From NCBI RefSeq assembly GCF_051020765.1, contig NC_134932.1, positions 2,170,001 to 2,234,000 on the forward strand: a DNA stretch of 64,000 nucleotides, written 5' to 3'. Positions 30,701 to 45,400 of this stretch are shown one piece after another (the first letter of the stretch is position 1; each line of letters opens with the position of its first letter). The translations under genes and the position numbers were made by a program. This DNA comes from Lasioglossum baleicum. Taxonomy: Eukaryota > Arthropoda > Insecta > Hymenoptera > Halictidae. The notes below the pieces were generated by a model, which searched no databases, was not told where the DNA came from, and saw nothing but the letters and a program-made list of their open reading frames with translations.

Positions 30701-33700
30701 CGAAGCAGCCATGTTGGAATACGAATTGTTCAGCCTTATAACTATCACGCGGGTAAGCCGCATTTAGCGAAGAAGCAATATTATTTGATGGTCTTTGTGT
30801 TGAAATGTTCTCTGAACTATCGCGGGGTCCCGTACAAAGCCCTTTTTTGCAATTCGCCTCTTGAAACTTCATAAACAGTAAAAGCGTACGTTTTTATAGA
30901 ATAAATTTATTTCGGTACACTTTTTCCACAAAAGGGCTTTGTACGGGACCCCGCGGTAGTTCAGAGAACATTTCAACACAAAGAGCATCAAAAAATATTG
31001 CTCCTTCGCTAAATGCGGCTTACCCGCGTGATCGGGAAATCGAGCTGTGCAAGAATAGCAGGAGACGCGACGACAGCGCCGCGGCGTGAAAATCGGAAAG
31101 CGCGATGGCGAAGCAGCCATGTTGGAATACGAATTGTTCAGCTTTACAACTATCACGCGGGTAAGCCGCATTTAGCGAAGAAGCAATATTATTTGATGCT
31201 CTTTGTGTTGAAATGTTCTCTGAACTATCGCGAGGTCCCGTACAAAGCCATTTTTTGCAATTCGCCTCTTGAAACTTTATAAACAGTAAAAGCGTACGTT
31301 TTTATAGAATAAATTTCTTTCCCTACATTTTTCCCAAAAAAGGGCTTTGTACGGGACCCGGCGGTAGTTCAGAGAACATTTCAACACAAAGAGCATAAAA
31401 AAATATTGCTTCTTCGCTAAATGCGGCTTACCCGCGTGATCGGGAAAACGAGCTGTGCAAGAATAGCAGGAGACGCGACGACAGCGCCGCGGCAGGAAAG
31501 TCGGAAAGCGCGATAGCGAAGCAGCCATGTTGGAATACGTATTGTTCAGCTTTACAAGTATCACGCGGGTAAGCCGCATTTAGCGAAGAAGCAACATTAT
31601 TTGATGCTCTTTGTGTTGAAATGTTCTCTGAACTATCGCGGGGTCCCGTACAAAGCCCTTTTTTGCAATTCGCCTCGTGAAACTTTATAAACAGTAAAAG
31701 CGTACGTTTTTATAGAATAAATTTATTTCGGTACACTTTTTCCAAAAAAGGGCTTTGTACGGGACCCCGCGGTAGTTCAGAGAACATTTCAACACAAAGA
31801 GCATAAAAAAATATTGCTTCTTCGCTAAATGCGGCTTACCCGCGTGATCGGGAAATGGAGCTGTGCAAGAATAGCAGGAGACGCGACGACAGCGCCGCGG
31901 CGGAAAGTCGGAAAGCGCGATGGCGAAGCAGCCATGTTGGAATACGAATTGTTCAGCCTTATAACTATCACGCGGGTAAGCCGCATTTAGCGAAGAAGCA
32001 ATATTATTTGATGGTGTTTGTGTTGAAATGTTCTCTGAACTATCGCGGGGTCCCGTACAAAGCCCTTTTTTGCAATTCGCCTCTTGAAACTTTATAAACA
32101 GTAAAAGCGTACGTTTTTATAGAATAAATTTAATTCGGTACACTTTTTCCAAAAAAGGGCTTTGTACGGGACCCGGCGGTAGTTCAGAGAACATTTCAAC
32201 ACAAAGAGCATCAAAAAATATTGCTCCTTCGCTAAATGCGGCTTACCCGCGTGATCGGGAAATGGAGCTGTGCAAGAATAGCAGGAGACGCGACGACAGC
32301 GCCGCGGCGGAAAGTCGGAAAGCGCGATAGCGAAGCAGCCATGTTGGAATACGAATTGTTCAGCTTTATAACTATCACGCGGGTAAGCCGCATTTAGCGA
32401 AGAAGCAACATTATTTGATGCTCTTTGTGTTGAAATGTTCTCTGAACTATCGCGGGGTCCCGTACAAAGCCCTTTTTTGCAATTCGCCTCTTGAAACTTT
32501 ATAAACAGTAAAAGCGTACGTTTTTATAGAATAAATTTATTTCGGTACACTTTTTCCAAAAAAGGGCTTTGTACGGGGCCCCGCGGTAGTTCAGAGAACA
32601 TTTCAACACAAAGAGCATCAAAAAATATTGCTTCTTCGCTAAATGCGGCTTACCCGCGTGATCGGGAAATGGAGCTGTGCAAGAATAGCAGGAGACGCGA
32701 CGACAGCGCCGCGGCGGAAAGTCGGAAAGCGTGATGGCGAAGCAGCCATGTTGGAATACGAATTGTTCAGCTTTACAACTATCACGCGGGTAAGCCGCAT
32801 TTAGCGAAGAAGCAATATTATTTGATGCTCTTTGTGTTGAAATGTTCTCTGAACTATCGCGGGGTCCCGTACAAAGCCCTTTTTTGCAATTCGCCTCTTG
32901 AAACATTATAAACAGTAAAAGCGTACGTTTTTATAGAATAAATTTAATTCGGTACACTTTTTCCAAAAAAGGGCTTTGTACGGGATCCGGCGGTAGTTCA
33001 GATAACATTTCAACACAAAGAGCATAAAAAAATATTGCTTCTTCGCTAAATGCGGCTTACCCGCGTGATCGGGAAAACGAGCTGTGCAAGAATAGCAGGA
33101 GACGCGAAGACAGCGCCGCGGCAGGAAAGTCGGAAAGCGCGATAGCGAAGCAGCCATGTTGGAATACGAATTGTTCAGCCTTATAACTATCACGCGGGTA
33201 AGCCGCATTTAGCGAAGAAGCAATATTATTTGATGGTCTTTGTGTTGAAATGTTCTCTGAACTATCGCGGGGTCCCGTACAAAGCCCTTTTTTGCAATTC
33301 GCCTCTTGAAACTTTATAAACAGTAAAAGCGTACGTTTTTATAGAATAAATTTATTTCGGTACACTTTTTCCAAAAAAGGGCTTTGTACGGGGCCCCGCG
33401 GTAGTTCAGAGAACATTTCAACACAAAGAGCATCAAAAAATATTGCTTCTTCGCTAAATGCGGCTTACCCGCGTGATCGGGAAATGGAGCTGTGCAAGAA
33501 TAGCAGGAGACGCGACGACAGCGCCGCGGCGGAAAGTCGGAAAGCGTGATGGCGAAGCAGCCATGTTGGAATACGAATTGTTCAGCTTTACAACTATCAC
33601 GCGGGTAAGCCGCATTTAGCGAAGAAGCAATATTATTTGATGCTCTTTGTGTTGAAATGTTCTCTGAACTATCGCGGGGTCCCGTACAAAGCCCTTTTTT

Positions 33701-36700
33701 GCAATTCGCCTCTTGAAACATTATAAACAGTAAAAGCGTACGTTTTTATAGAATAAATTTAATTCGGTACACTTTTTCCAAAAAAGGGCTTTGTACGGGA
33801 CCCGGCGGTAGTTCAGATAACATTTCAACACAAAGAGCATAAAAAAATATTGCTTCTTCGCTAAATGCGGCTTACCCGCGTGATCGGGAAAACGAGCTGT
33901 GCAAGAATAGCAGGAGACGCGAAGACAGCGCCGCGGCAGGAAAGTCGGAAAGCGCGATAGCGAAGCAGCCATGTTGGAATACGAATTGTTCAGCCTTATA
34001 ACTATCACGCGGGTAAGCCGCATTTAGCGAAGAAGCAATATTATTTGATGGTCTTTGTGTTGAAATGTTCTCTGAACTATCGCGGGGTCCCGTACAAAGC
34101 CCTTTTTTGCAATTCGCCTCTTGAAACTTCATAAACAGTAAAAGCGTACGTTTTTATAGAATAAATTTATTTCGGTACACTTTTTCCACAAAAGGGCTTT
34201 GTACGGGACCCCGCGGTAGTTCAGAGAACATTTCAACACAAAGAGCATCAAAAAATATTGCTCCTTCGCTAAATGCGGCTTACCCGCGTGATCGGGAAAT
34301 GGAGCTGTGCAAGAATAGCAGGAGACGCGACGACAGCGCTGCGGCGGAAAGTCGGAAAGCGCGATAGCGAAGCAGCCATGTTGGAATACGTATTGTTCAG
34401 CTTTACAACTATCACGCGGGTAAGCCGCATTTAGCGAAGAAGCAACATTATTTGATGCTCTTTGTGTTGAAATGTTCTCTGAACTATCGCGGGGTCCCGT
34501 ACAAAGCCCTTTTTTGCAATTCGCCTCTTGAAACTTTATAAACAGTAAAAGCGTACGTTTTTATAGAATAAATTTATTTCGGTACACTTTTTCCAAAAAA
34601 GGGCTTTGTACGGGACCCCGCGGTAGTTCAGAGAACATTTCAACACAAAGAGCATAAAAAAATATTGCGTCTTCGCTAAATGCGGCTTACCCGCGTGATC
34701 GGGAAATGGAGCTGTGCAAGAATAGCAGGAGACGCGACGACAGCGCCGCGGCGGAAAGTCGGAAAGCGCGATAGCGAAGCAGCCATGTTGGAATACGAAT
34801 TGTTCAGCTTTATAACTATCACGCGGGTAAGCCGCATTTAGCGAAGAAGCAACATTATTTGATGCTCTTTGTGTTGAAATGTTCTCTGAACTATCGCGGG
34901 GTCCCGTACAAAGCCCTTTTTTGCAATTCGCCTCTTGAAACTTTATAAACAGTAAAAGCGTACGTTTTTATAGAATAAATTTATTTCGGTACACTTTTTC
35001 CAAAAAAGGGCTTTGTACGGGACCCCGCGGTAGTTCAGAGAAGATTTCAACACAAAGAGCATCAAAAAATATTGCTCCTTCGCTAAATGCGGCTTACCCG
35101 CGTGATCGGGAAATGGAGCTGTGCAAGAATAGCAGGAGACGCGACGACAGCGCCGCGGCGGAAAGTCGGAAAGCGCGATAGCGAAGCAGCCATGTTGGAA
35201 TACGTATTGTTCAGCTTTACAACTATCACGCGGGTAAGCCGCATTTAGCGAAGAAGCAACATTATTTGATGCTCTTTGTGTTGAAATGTTCTCTGAACTA
35301 TCGCGGGGTCCCGTACAAAGCCCTTTTTTGCAATTCGCCTCTTGAAACTTTATAAACAGTAAAAGCGTACGTTTTTATAGAATAAATTTATTTCGGTACA
35401 CTTTTTCCAAAAAAGGGCTTTGTACGGGACCCCGCGGTAGTTCAGAGAACATTTCAACACAAAGAGCATAAAAAAATATTGCGTCTTCGCTAAATGCGGC
35501 TTACCCGCGTGATCGGGAAATGGAGCTGTGCAAGAATAGCAGGAGACGCGACGACAGCGCCGCGGCGGAAAGTCGGAAAGCGCGCTGGCGAAGCAGCCAT
35601 GTTGGAATACGAATTGTTCAGCTTTATAACTATCACGCGGGTAAGCCGCATTTAGCGAAGAAGCAACATTATTTGATGCTCTTTGTGTTGAAATGTTCTC
35701 TGAACTATCGCGGGGTCCCGTACAAAGCCCTTTTTTGCAATTCGCCTCTTGAAACTTTATAAACAGTAAAAGCGTACGTTTTTATAGAATAAATTTATTT
35801 CGGTACACTTTTTCCAAAAAAGGGCTTTGTACGGGGCCCCGCGGTAGTTCAGAGAACATTTCAACACAAAGAGCATCAAAAAATATTGCTTCTTCGCTAA
35901 ATGCGGCTTACCCGCGTGATCGGGAAATGGAGCTGTGCAAGAATAGCAGGAGACGCGACGACAGCGCCGCGGCGGAAAGTCGGAAAGCGTGATGGCGAAG
36001 CAGCCATGTTGGAATACGAATTGTTCAGCTTTACAACTATCACGCGGGTAAGCCGCATTTAGCGAGGAAGCAATATTATTTGATGCTCTTTGTGTTGAAA
36101 TGTTCTCTGAACTATCGCGGGGTTCCGTACAAAGCCCTTTTTTGCAATTCGCCTCTTGAAACATTATAAACAGTAAAAGCGTACGTTTTTATAGAATAAA
36201 TTTAATTCGGTACACTTTTTCCAAAAAAGGGCTTTGTACGGCACCCGGCGGTAGTTCAGAGAACATTTCAACACAAAGAGCCTAAAAAGATATTGCTTCT
36301 TCGCTAAATGCGGCTTACCCGCGTGATCGGGAAAACGGGCTGTGCAAGAATAGCAGGAGACGCGAAGACAGCGCCGCGGCAGGAAAGTCGGAAAGCGCGA
36401 TAGCGAAGCAGCCATGTTGGAATACGAATTGTTCAGCCTTATAACTATCACGCGGGTAAGCCGCATTTAGCGAAGAAGCAATATTATTTGATGGTCTTTG
36501 TGTTGAAATGTTCTCTGAACTATCGCGGGGTCCCGTACAAAGCCCTTTTTTGCAATTCGCCTCTTGAAACTTTATAAACAGTAAAAGCGTACGTTTTTAT
36601 AGAATAAATTTAATTCGGTACACTTTTTCCAAAAAAGGGCTTTGTACGGGACCCGGCGGTAGTTCAGAGAACATTTCAACACAAAGAGCATCAAAAAATA

Positions 36701-39700
36701 TTGCTCCTTCGCTAAATGCGGCTTACCCGCGTGATCGGGAAATGGAGCTGTGCAAGAATAGCAGGAGACGCGACGACAGCGCCGCGGCGGAAAGTCGGAA
36801 AGCGCGATAGCGAAGCAGCCATGTTGGAATACGAATTGTTCAGCTTTATAACTATCACGCGGGTAAGCCGCATTTAGCGAAGAAGCAACATTATTTGATG
36901 CTCTTTGTGTTGAAATGTTCTCTGAACTATTGCGGGGTCCCGTACAAAGCCCTTTTTTGCAATTCGCCTCTTGAAACTTTATAAACAGTAAAAGCGTACG
37001 TTTTTATAGAATAAATTTATTTCGGTACACTTTTTCCAAAAAAGGGCTTTGTACGGGGCCCCGCGGTAGTTCAGAGAACATTTCAACACAAAGAGCATCA
37101 AAAAATATTGCTTCTTCGCTAAATGCGGCTTACCCGCGTGATCGGGAAATGGAGCTGTGCAAGAATAGCAGGAGACGCGACGACAGCGCCGCGGCGGAAA
37201 GTCGGAAAGCGTGATGGCGAAGCAGCCATGTTGGAATACGAATTGTTCAGCTTTACAACTATCACGCGGGTAAGCCGCATTTAGCGAAGAAGCAATATTA
37301 TTTGATGCTCTTTGTGTTGAAATGTTCTCTGAACTATCGCGGGGTCCCGTACAAAGCCCTTTTTTGCAATTCGCCTCTTGAAACATTATAAACAGTAAAA
37401 GCGTACGTTTTTATAGAATAAATTTAATTCGGTACACTTTTTCCAAAAAAGGGCTTTGTACGGGATCCGGCGGTAGTTCAGATAACATTTCAACACAAAG
37501 AGCATAAAAAAATATTGCTTCTTCGCTAAATGCGGCTTACCCGCGTGATCGGGAAAACGAGCTGTGCAAGAATAGCAGGAGACGCGAAGACAGCGCCGCG
37601 GCAGGAAAGTCGGAAAGCGCGATAGCGAAGCAGCCATGTTGGAATACGAATTGTTCAGCCTTATAACTATCACGCGGGTAAGCCGCATTTAGCGAAGAAG
37701 CAATATTATTTGATGGTCTTTGTGTTGAAATGTTCTCTGAACTATCGCGGGGTCCCGTACAAAGCCCTTTTTTGCAATTCGCCTCTTGAAACTTTATAAA
37801 CAGTAAAAGCGTACGTTTTTATAGAATAAATTTATTTCGGTACACTTTTTCCAAAAAAGGGCTTTGTACGGGGCCCCGCGGTAGTTCAGAGAACATTTCA
37901 ACACAAAGAGCATCAAAAAATATTGCTTCTTCGCTAAATGCGGCTTACCCGCGTGATCGGGAAATGGAGCTGTGCAAGAATAGCAGGAGACGCGACGACA
38001 GCGCCGCGGCGGAAAGTCGGAAAGCGTGATGGCGAAGCAGCCATGTTGGAATACGAATTGTTCAGCTTTACAACTATCACGCGGGTAAGCCGCATTTAGC
38101 GAAGAAGCAATATTATTTGATGCTCTTTGTGTTGAAATGTTCTCTGAACTATCGCGGGGTCCCGTACAAAGCCCTTTTTTGCAATTCGCCTCTTGAAACA
38201 TTATAAACAGTAAAAGCGTACGTTTTTATAGAATAAATTTAATTCGGTACACTTTTTCCAAAAAAGGGCTTTGTACGGGACCCGGCGGTAGTTCAGATAA
38301 CATTTCAACACAAAGAGCATAAAAAAATATTGCTTCTTCGCTAAATGCGGCTTACCCGCGTGATCGGGAAAACGAGCTGTGCAAGAATAGCAGGAGACGC
38401 GAAGACAGCGCCGCGGCAGGAAAGTCGGAAAGCGCGATAGCGAAGCAGCCATGTTGGAATACGAATTGTTCAGCCTTATAACTATCACGCGGGTAAGCCG
38501 CATTTAGCGAAGAAGCAATATTATTTGATGGTCTTTGTGTTGAAATGTTCTCTGAACTATCGCGGGGTCCCGTACAAAGCCCTTTTTTGCAATTCGCCTC
38601 TTGAAACTTCATAAACAGTAAAAGCGTACGTTTTTATAGAATAAATTTATTTCGGTACACTTTTTCCACAAAAGGGCTTTGTACGGGACCCCGCGGTAGT
38701 TCAGAGAACATTTCAACACAAAGAGCATCAAAAAATATTGCTCCTTCGCTAAATGCGGCTTACCCGCGTGATCGGGAAATGGAGCTGTGCAAGAATAGCA
38801 GGAGACGCGACGACAGCGCCGCGGCGGAAAGTCGGAAAGCGCGATAGCGAAGCAGCCATGTTGGAATACGTATTGTTCAGCTTTACAACTATCACGCGGG
38901 TAAGCCGCATTTAGCGAAGAAGCAACATTATTTGATGCTCTTTGTGTTGAAATGTTCTCTGAACTATCGCGGGGTCCCGTACAAAGCCCTTTTTTGCAAT
39001 TCGCCTCTTGAAACTTTATAAACAGTAAAAGCGTACGTTTTTATAGAATAAATGTATTTCGGTACACTTTTTCCAAAAAAGGGCTTTGTACGGGACCCCG
39101 CGGTAGTTCAGAGAAGATTTCAACACAAAGAGCATCAAAAAATATTGCTCCTTCGCTAAATGCGGCTTACCCGCGTGATCGGGAAATGGAGCTGTGCAAG
39201 AATAGCAGGAGACGCGACGACAGCGCCGCGGCGGAAAGTCGGAAAGCACGATAGCGAAGCAGCCATGTTGGAATACGTATTGTTCAGCTTTACAACTATC
39301 ACGCGGGTAAGCCGCATTTAGCGAAGAAGCAACATTATTTGATGCTCTTTGTGTTGAAATGTTCTCTGAACTATCGCGGGGTCCCGTACAAAGCCCTTTT
39401 TTGCAATTCGCCTCTTGAAACTTTATAAACAGTAAAAGCGTACGTTTTTATAGAATAAATTTATTTCGGTACACTTTTTCCAAAAAAGGGCTTTGTACGG
39501 GACCCCGCGGTAGTTCAGAGAACATTTCAACACAAAGAGCATAAAAAAATATTGCGTCTTCGCTAAATGCGGCTTACCCGCGTGATCGGGAAATGGAGCT
39601 GTGCAAGAATAGCAGGAGACGCGACGACAGCGCCGCGGCGGAAAGTCGGAAAGCGCGCTGGCGAAGCAGCCATGTTGGAATACGAATTGTTCAGCTTTAT

Positions 39701-40237
39701 AACTATCACGCGGGTAAGCCGCATTTAGCGAAGAAGCAACATTATTTGATGCTCTTTGTGTTGAAATGTTCTCTGAACTATCGCGGGGTCCCGTACAAAG
39801 CCCTTTTTTGCAATTCGCCTCTTGAAACTTTATAAACAGTAAAAGCGTACGTTTTTATAGAATAAATTTATTTCGGTACACTTTTTCCAAAAAAGGGCTT
39901 TGTACGGGGCCCCGCGGTAGTTCAGAGAACATTTCAACACAAAGAGCATCAAAAAATATTGCTTCTTCGCTAAATGCGGCTTACCCGCGTGATCGGGAAA
40001 TGGAGCTGTGCAAGAATAGCAGGAGACGCGACGACAGCGCCGCGGCGGAAAGTCGGAAAGCGTGATGGCGAAGCAGCCATGTTGGAATACGAATTGTTCA
40101 GCTTTACAACTATCACGCGGGTAAGCCGCATTTAGCGAGGAAGCAATATTATTTGATGCTCTTTGTGTTGAAATGTTCTCTGAACTATCGCGGGGTTCCG
40201 TACAAAGCCCTTTTTTGCAATTCGCCTCTTGAAACAT
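24759..40237. repeat. Satellite region with 8-11-monomer segment duplications
   Basis: A run of recognisable monomers starting at about 24929 recurs at 28595 (shift 3666, nine monomers) and at 31855 (shift 3260, eight monomers). Its later part recurs at 36979 (shift 4480 from 32499, eleven monomers). Another run at 35520-36164 recurs at 39593-40237 (shift 4073, ten monomers). Marks followed include GATGGTGTTTG, GTACGGGATCC, CAGATAACATT, ACTTCATAAAC and AAGCGCGCTGG. Confidence 0.75.
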
Positions 40238-42490
40238 TATAAACAGTAAAAGCGTACGTTTTTATAGAATAAATTTAATTCGGTACACTTTTTCCAAAAA
40301 AGGGCTTTGTACGGGACCCGGCGGTAGTTCAGAGAACATTTCAACACAAAGAGCATAAAAAAATATTGCATCTTCGCTAAATGCGGCTTACCCGCGTGAT
40401 CGGGAAAACGAGCTGTGCAAGTATAGCAGGAGACGCGACGACAGCGCCGCGGCAGGAAAGTCGGAAAGCGCGGTAGCGAAGCAGCCATGTTGGAATACGA
40501 ATTGTTCAGCCTTATAACTATCACGCGGGTAAGCCGCATTTAGCGAAGAAGCAACATTATTTGATGCTCTTTGTGTTGAAATGTTCTCTGAACTATCGCG
40601 GGGTCCCGTACAAAGCCCTTTTTTGCAATTCGCCTCTTGAAACTTTATAAACAGTAAAAGCGTACGTTTTTATAGAATAAATTTATTTCGGTACACTTTT
40701 TCCAAAAAAGGGCTTTGTACGGGACCCCGCGGTAGTTCAGAGAAGATTTCAACACAAAGAGCATCAAAAAATATTGCTTCTTCGCTAAATGCGGCTTACC
40801 CGCGTGATCGGGAAAACGAGCTGTGCAAGAATAGCAGGAGACGCGAAGACAGCGCCGCGGCAGGAAAGTCGGAAAGCGCGATAGCGAAGCAGCCATGTTG
40901 GAATACGAATTGTTCAGCTTTATAACTATCACGCGGGTAAGCCGCATTTAGCGAAGAAGCAATATTATTTGATGGTCTTTGTGTTGAAATGTTCTCTGAA
41001 CTATCGCGGGGTCCCGTACAAAGCCCTTTTTTGCAATTCGCCTCTTGAAACTTCATAAACAGTAAAAGCGTACGTTTTTATAGAATAAATTTATTTCGGT
41101 ACACTTTTTCCACAAAAGGGCTTTGTACGGGACCCCGCGGTAGTTCAGAGAACATTTCAACACAAAGAGCATCAAAAAATATTGCTCCTTCGCTAAATGC
41201 GGCTTACCCGCGTGATCGGGAAATGGAGCTGTGCAAGAATAGCAGGAGACGCGACGACAGCGCCGCGGCGGAAAGTCGGAAAGCGCGATAGCGAAGCAGC
41301 CATGTTGGAATACGTATTGTTCAGCTTTACAACTATCACGCGGGTAAGCCGCATTTAGCGAAGAAGCAACATTATTTGATGCTCTTTGTGTTGAAATGTT
41401 CTCTGAACTATCGCGGGGTCCCGTACAAAGCCCTTTTTTGCAATTCGCCTCTTGAAACTTTATAAACAGTAAAAGCGTACGTTTTTATAGAATAAATTTA
41501 TTTCGGTACACTTTTTCCAAAAAAGGGCTTTGTACGGGACCCCGCGGTAGTTCAGAGAACATTTCAACACAAAGAGCATAAAAAAATATTGCGTCTTCGC
41601 TAAATGCGGCTTACCCGCGTGATCGGGAAATGGAGCTGTGCAAGAATAGCAGGAGACGCGACGACAGCGCCGCGGCGGAAAGTCGGAAAGCGCGATAGCG
41701 AAGCAGCCATGTTGGAATACGAATTGTTCAGCTTTATAACTATCACGCGGGTAAGCCGCATTTAGCGAAGAAGCAACATTATTTGATGCTCTTTGTGTTG
41801 AAATGTTCTCTGAACTATCGCGGGGTCCCGTACAAAGCCCTTTTTTGCAATTCGCCTCTTGAAACTTTATAAACAGTAAAAGCGTACGTTTTTATAGAAT
41901 AAATTTATTTCGGTACACTTTTTCCAAAAAAGGGCTTTGTACGGGACCCCGCGGTAGTTCAGAGAAGATTTCAACACAAAGAGCATCAAAAAATATTGCT
42001 CCTTCGCTAAATGCGGCTTACCCGCGTGATCGGGAAATGGAGCTGTGCAAGAATAGCAGGAGACGCGACGACAGCGCCGCGGCGGAAAGTCGGAAAGCGC
42101 GATAGCGAAGCAGCCATGTTGGAATACGTATTGTTCAGCTTTACAACTATCACGCGGGTAAGCCGCATTTAGCGAAGAAGCAACATTATTTGATGCTCTT
42201 TGTGTTGAAATGTTCTCTGAACTATCGCGGGGTCCCGTACAAAGCCCTTTTTTGCAATTCGCCTCTTGAAACTTTATAAACAGTAAAAGCGTACGTTTTT
42301 ATAGAATAAATTTATTTCGGTACACTTTTTCCAAAAAAGGGCTTTGTACGGGACCCCGCGGTAGTTCAGAGAACATTTCAACACAAAGAGCATAAAAAAA
42401 TATTGCGTCTTCGCTAAATGCGGCTTACCCGCGTGATCGGGAAATGGAGCTGTGCAAGAATAGCAGGAGACGCGACGACAGCGCCGCGGC
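40237..42490. repeat. Satellite monomers between duplicated segments
   Basis: Typical monomers dominated by the GGGAAATGG / ATTGCGTC and ATTGCTCC types. A two-monomer alternation (ATTGCGTC then ATTGCTCC) is visible at about 41150-42420. I found no other sequence here. Confidence 0.6.
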
Positions 42491-45400
42491 GGAAAGTCGG
42501 AAAGCGCGATAGCGAAGCAGCCATGTTGGAATACGAATTGTTCAGCTTTATAACTATCACGCGGGTAAGCCGCATTTAGCGAAGAAGCAACATTATTTGA
42601 TGCTCTTTGTGTTGAAATGTTCTCTGAACTATCGCGGGGTCCCGTACAAAGCCCTTTTTTGCAATTCGCCTCTTGAAACTTTATAAACAGTAAAAGCGTA
42701 CGTTTTTATAGAATAAATTTATTTCGGTACACTTTTTCCAAAAAAGGGCTTTGTACGGGGCCCCGCGGTAGTTCAGAGAACATTTCAACACAAAGAGCAT
42801 CAAAAAATATTGCTTTTTCGCTAAATGCGGCTTACCCGCGTGATCGGGAAAACGAGCTGTGCAAGAATAGCAGGAGACGCGACGACAGCGCCGCGGCAGG
42901 AAAGTCGGAAAGCGCGATAGCGAAGCAGCCATGTTGGAATACGAATTGTTCAGCTTTACAACTATCACGCGGGTAAGCCGCATTTAGCGAAGAAGCAATA
43001 TTATTTGATGCTCTTTGTGTTGAAATGTTCTCTGAACTATCGCGGGGTCCCGTACAAAGCCCTTTTTTGCAATTTGCCTCTTGAAACTTTATAAACAGTA
43101 AAAGCGTACGTTTTTATAGAATAAATTTATTTCGGTACACTTTTTCCAATAAAGGGCTTTGTACGGGGCCCCGCGGTAGTTCAGAGAACATTTCTACACA
43201 AAGAGCATAAAAAAATATTGCTTTTTCGCTAAATGCGGCTTACCCGCGTGATCGGGAAAACGAGCTGTGCAAGAATAGCAGGAGACGCGACGACAGCGCC
43301 GCGGCAGGAAAGTCGGAAAGCGCGATAGCGAAGCAGCCATGTTGGAATACGAATTGTTCAGCTTTACAACTATCACGCGGGTAAGCCGCATTTAGCGAAG
43401 AAGCAATATTATTTGATGCTCTTTGTGTTGAAATGTTCTCTGAACTATCGCGGGGTCCCGTACAAAGCCCTTTTTTGCAATTTGCCTCTTGAAACTTTAT
43501 AAACAGTAAAAGCGTACGTTTTTATAGAATAAATTTATTTCGGTACACTTTTTCCAAAAAAGGGCTTTGTACGGGACCCCGCGGTAGTTCAGAGAACATT
43601 TCAACACAAAGAGCATCAAAAAATATTGCTCCTTCGCTAAATGCGGCTTACCCGCGTGATCGGGAAATGGAGCTGAGCAAGAATAGCAGGAGACGCGACG
43701 ACAGCGCCGCGGCGGAAAGTCGGAAAGCGCGATAGCGAAGCAGCCATGTTGGAATACGTATTGTTCAGCTTTACAACTATCACGCGGGTAAGCCGCATTT
43801 AGCGAAGAAGCAACATTATTTGATGCTCATTGTGTTTTGAAATGTTTTCTGAACTATCGCGGGGTCCCATACAAAGCCCTTTTTTGCAATTCGCCTCTTG
43901 AAACTTTATAAACAGTAAAAGCGTACGTTTTTATAGAATAAATTTATTTCGGTACACTTTTTCCAAAAAAGGGCTTTGTACGGGACCCCGCGGTAGTTCA
44001 GAGAACATTTCAACACAAAGAGCATAAAAAAATATTGCTTCTTCGCTAAATGCGGCTTACCCGCGTGATCGGGAAATCGAGCTGTGCAAGAATAGGAGGA
44101 GACGCGACGACAGCGCCGCGGCGGAAAGTCGGAAAGCGCGATAGCGAAGCAGCCATGTTGGAATACGAATTGTTCAGCTTTATAACTATCACGCGGGTAA
44201 GCCGCATTTAGCGAAGAAGCAATATTATTTGATGCTCTTTGTGTTGAAATGTTCTCTGAACTATCGCGGGGTCCCGTACAAAGCCCTTTTTTGCAATTCG
44301 CCTCTTGAAACATTATAAACAGTAAAAGCGTACGTTTTTATAGAATAAATTTAATTCGGTACACTTTTTCCAAAAAAGGGCTTTGTACGGGACCCCGCGG
44401 TAGTTCAGAGAACATTTCAACACAAAGAGCATAAAAAAATATTGCTTCTTCGCTAAATGCGGCTTACCCGCGTGATCGGGAAAACGAGCTGTGCAAGAAT
44501 AGCAGGAGACGCGACGACAGCGCCGCGGCAGGAAAGTCGGAAAGCGCGATAGCGAAGCAGCCATGTTGGAATACGAATTGTTCAGCCTTATAACTATCAC
44601 GCGGGTAAGCCGCATTTAGCGAAGAAGCAATATTATTTGATGGTCTTAGTGTTGAAATGTTCTCAGAACAATCGCGGGGTCCCGTACAAAGCCCTTTTTT
44701 GCAATTCGCATCTTGAAACTTTATAAACAGTAAAAGCGTACGTTTTTATAGAATAAATTTCTTTCCCTACATTTTTCCCAAAAAAGGGCTCTGTACGGGA
44801 CCCCGCGATACTTCAGAGAACATTTCAACACAAAGAGCATAAAAAAATATTGCTTCTTCGCTAAATGCGGCTTACCCGCGTGATCGGGAAATCGAGCTGT
44901 GCAAGAATAGGAGGAGACGCGACGACAGCGCCGCGGCGGAAAGTCGGAAAGCGCGATAGCGAAGCAGCCATGTTGGAATACGAATTGTTCAGCTTTATAA
45001 CTATCACGCGGGTAAGCCGCATTTAGCGAAGAAGCAACATTATTTGATGCTCTTTGTGTTGAAATGTTCTCTGAACTAGCGCGGGGTCCCGTACAAAGCC
45101 CTTTTTTGCAATTCGCCTCTTGAAACTTTATAAACAGTAAAAGCGTACGTTTTTATAGAATAAATTTATTTCGGTACACTTTTTCCAAAAAAGGGCTTTG
45201 TACGGGGCCCCGCGGTAGTTCAGAGAACATTTCAACACAAAGAGCATCAAAAAATATTGCTTTTTCGCTAAATGCGGCTTACCCGCGTGATCGGGAAAAC
45301 GAGCTGTGCAAGAATAGCAGGAGACGCGACGACAGCGCCGCGGCAGGAAAGTCGGAAAGCGCGATAGCGAAGCAGCCATGTTGGAATACGAATTGTTCAG

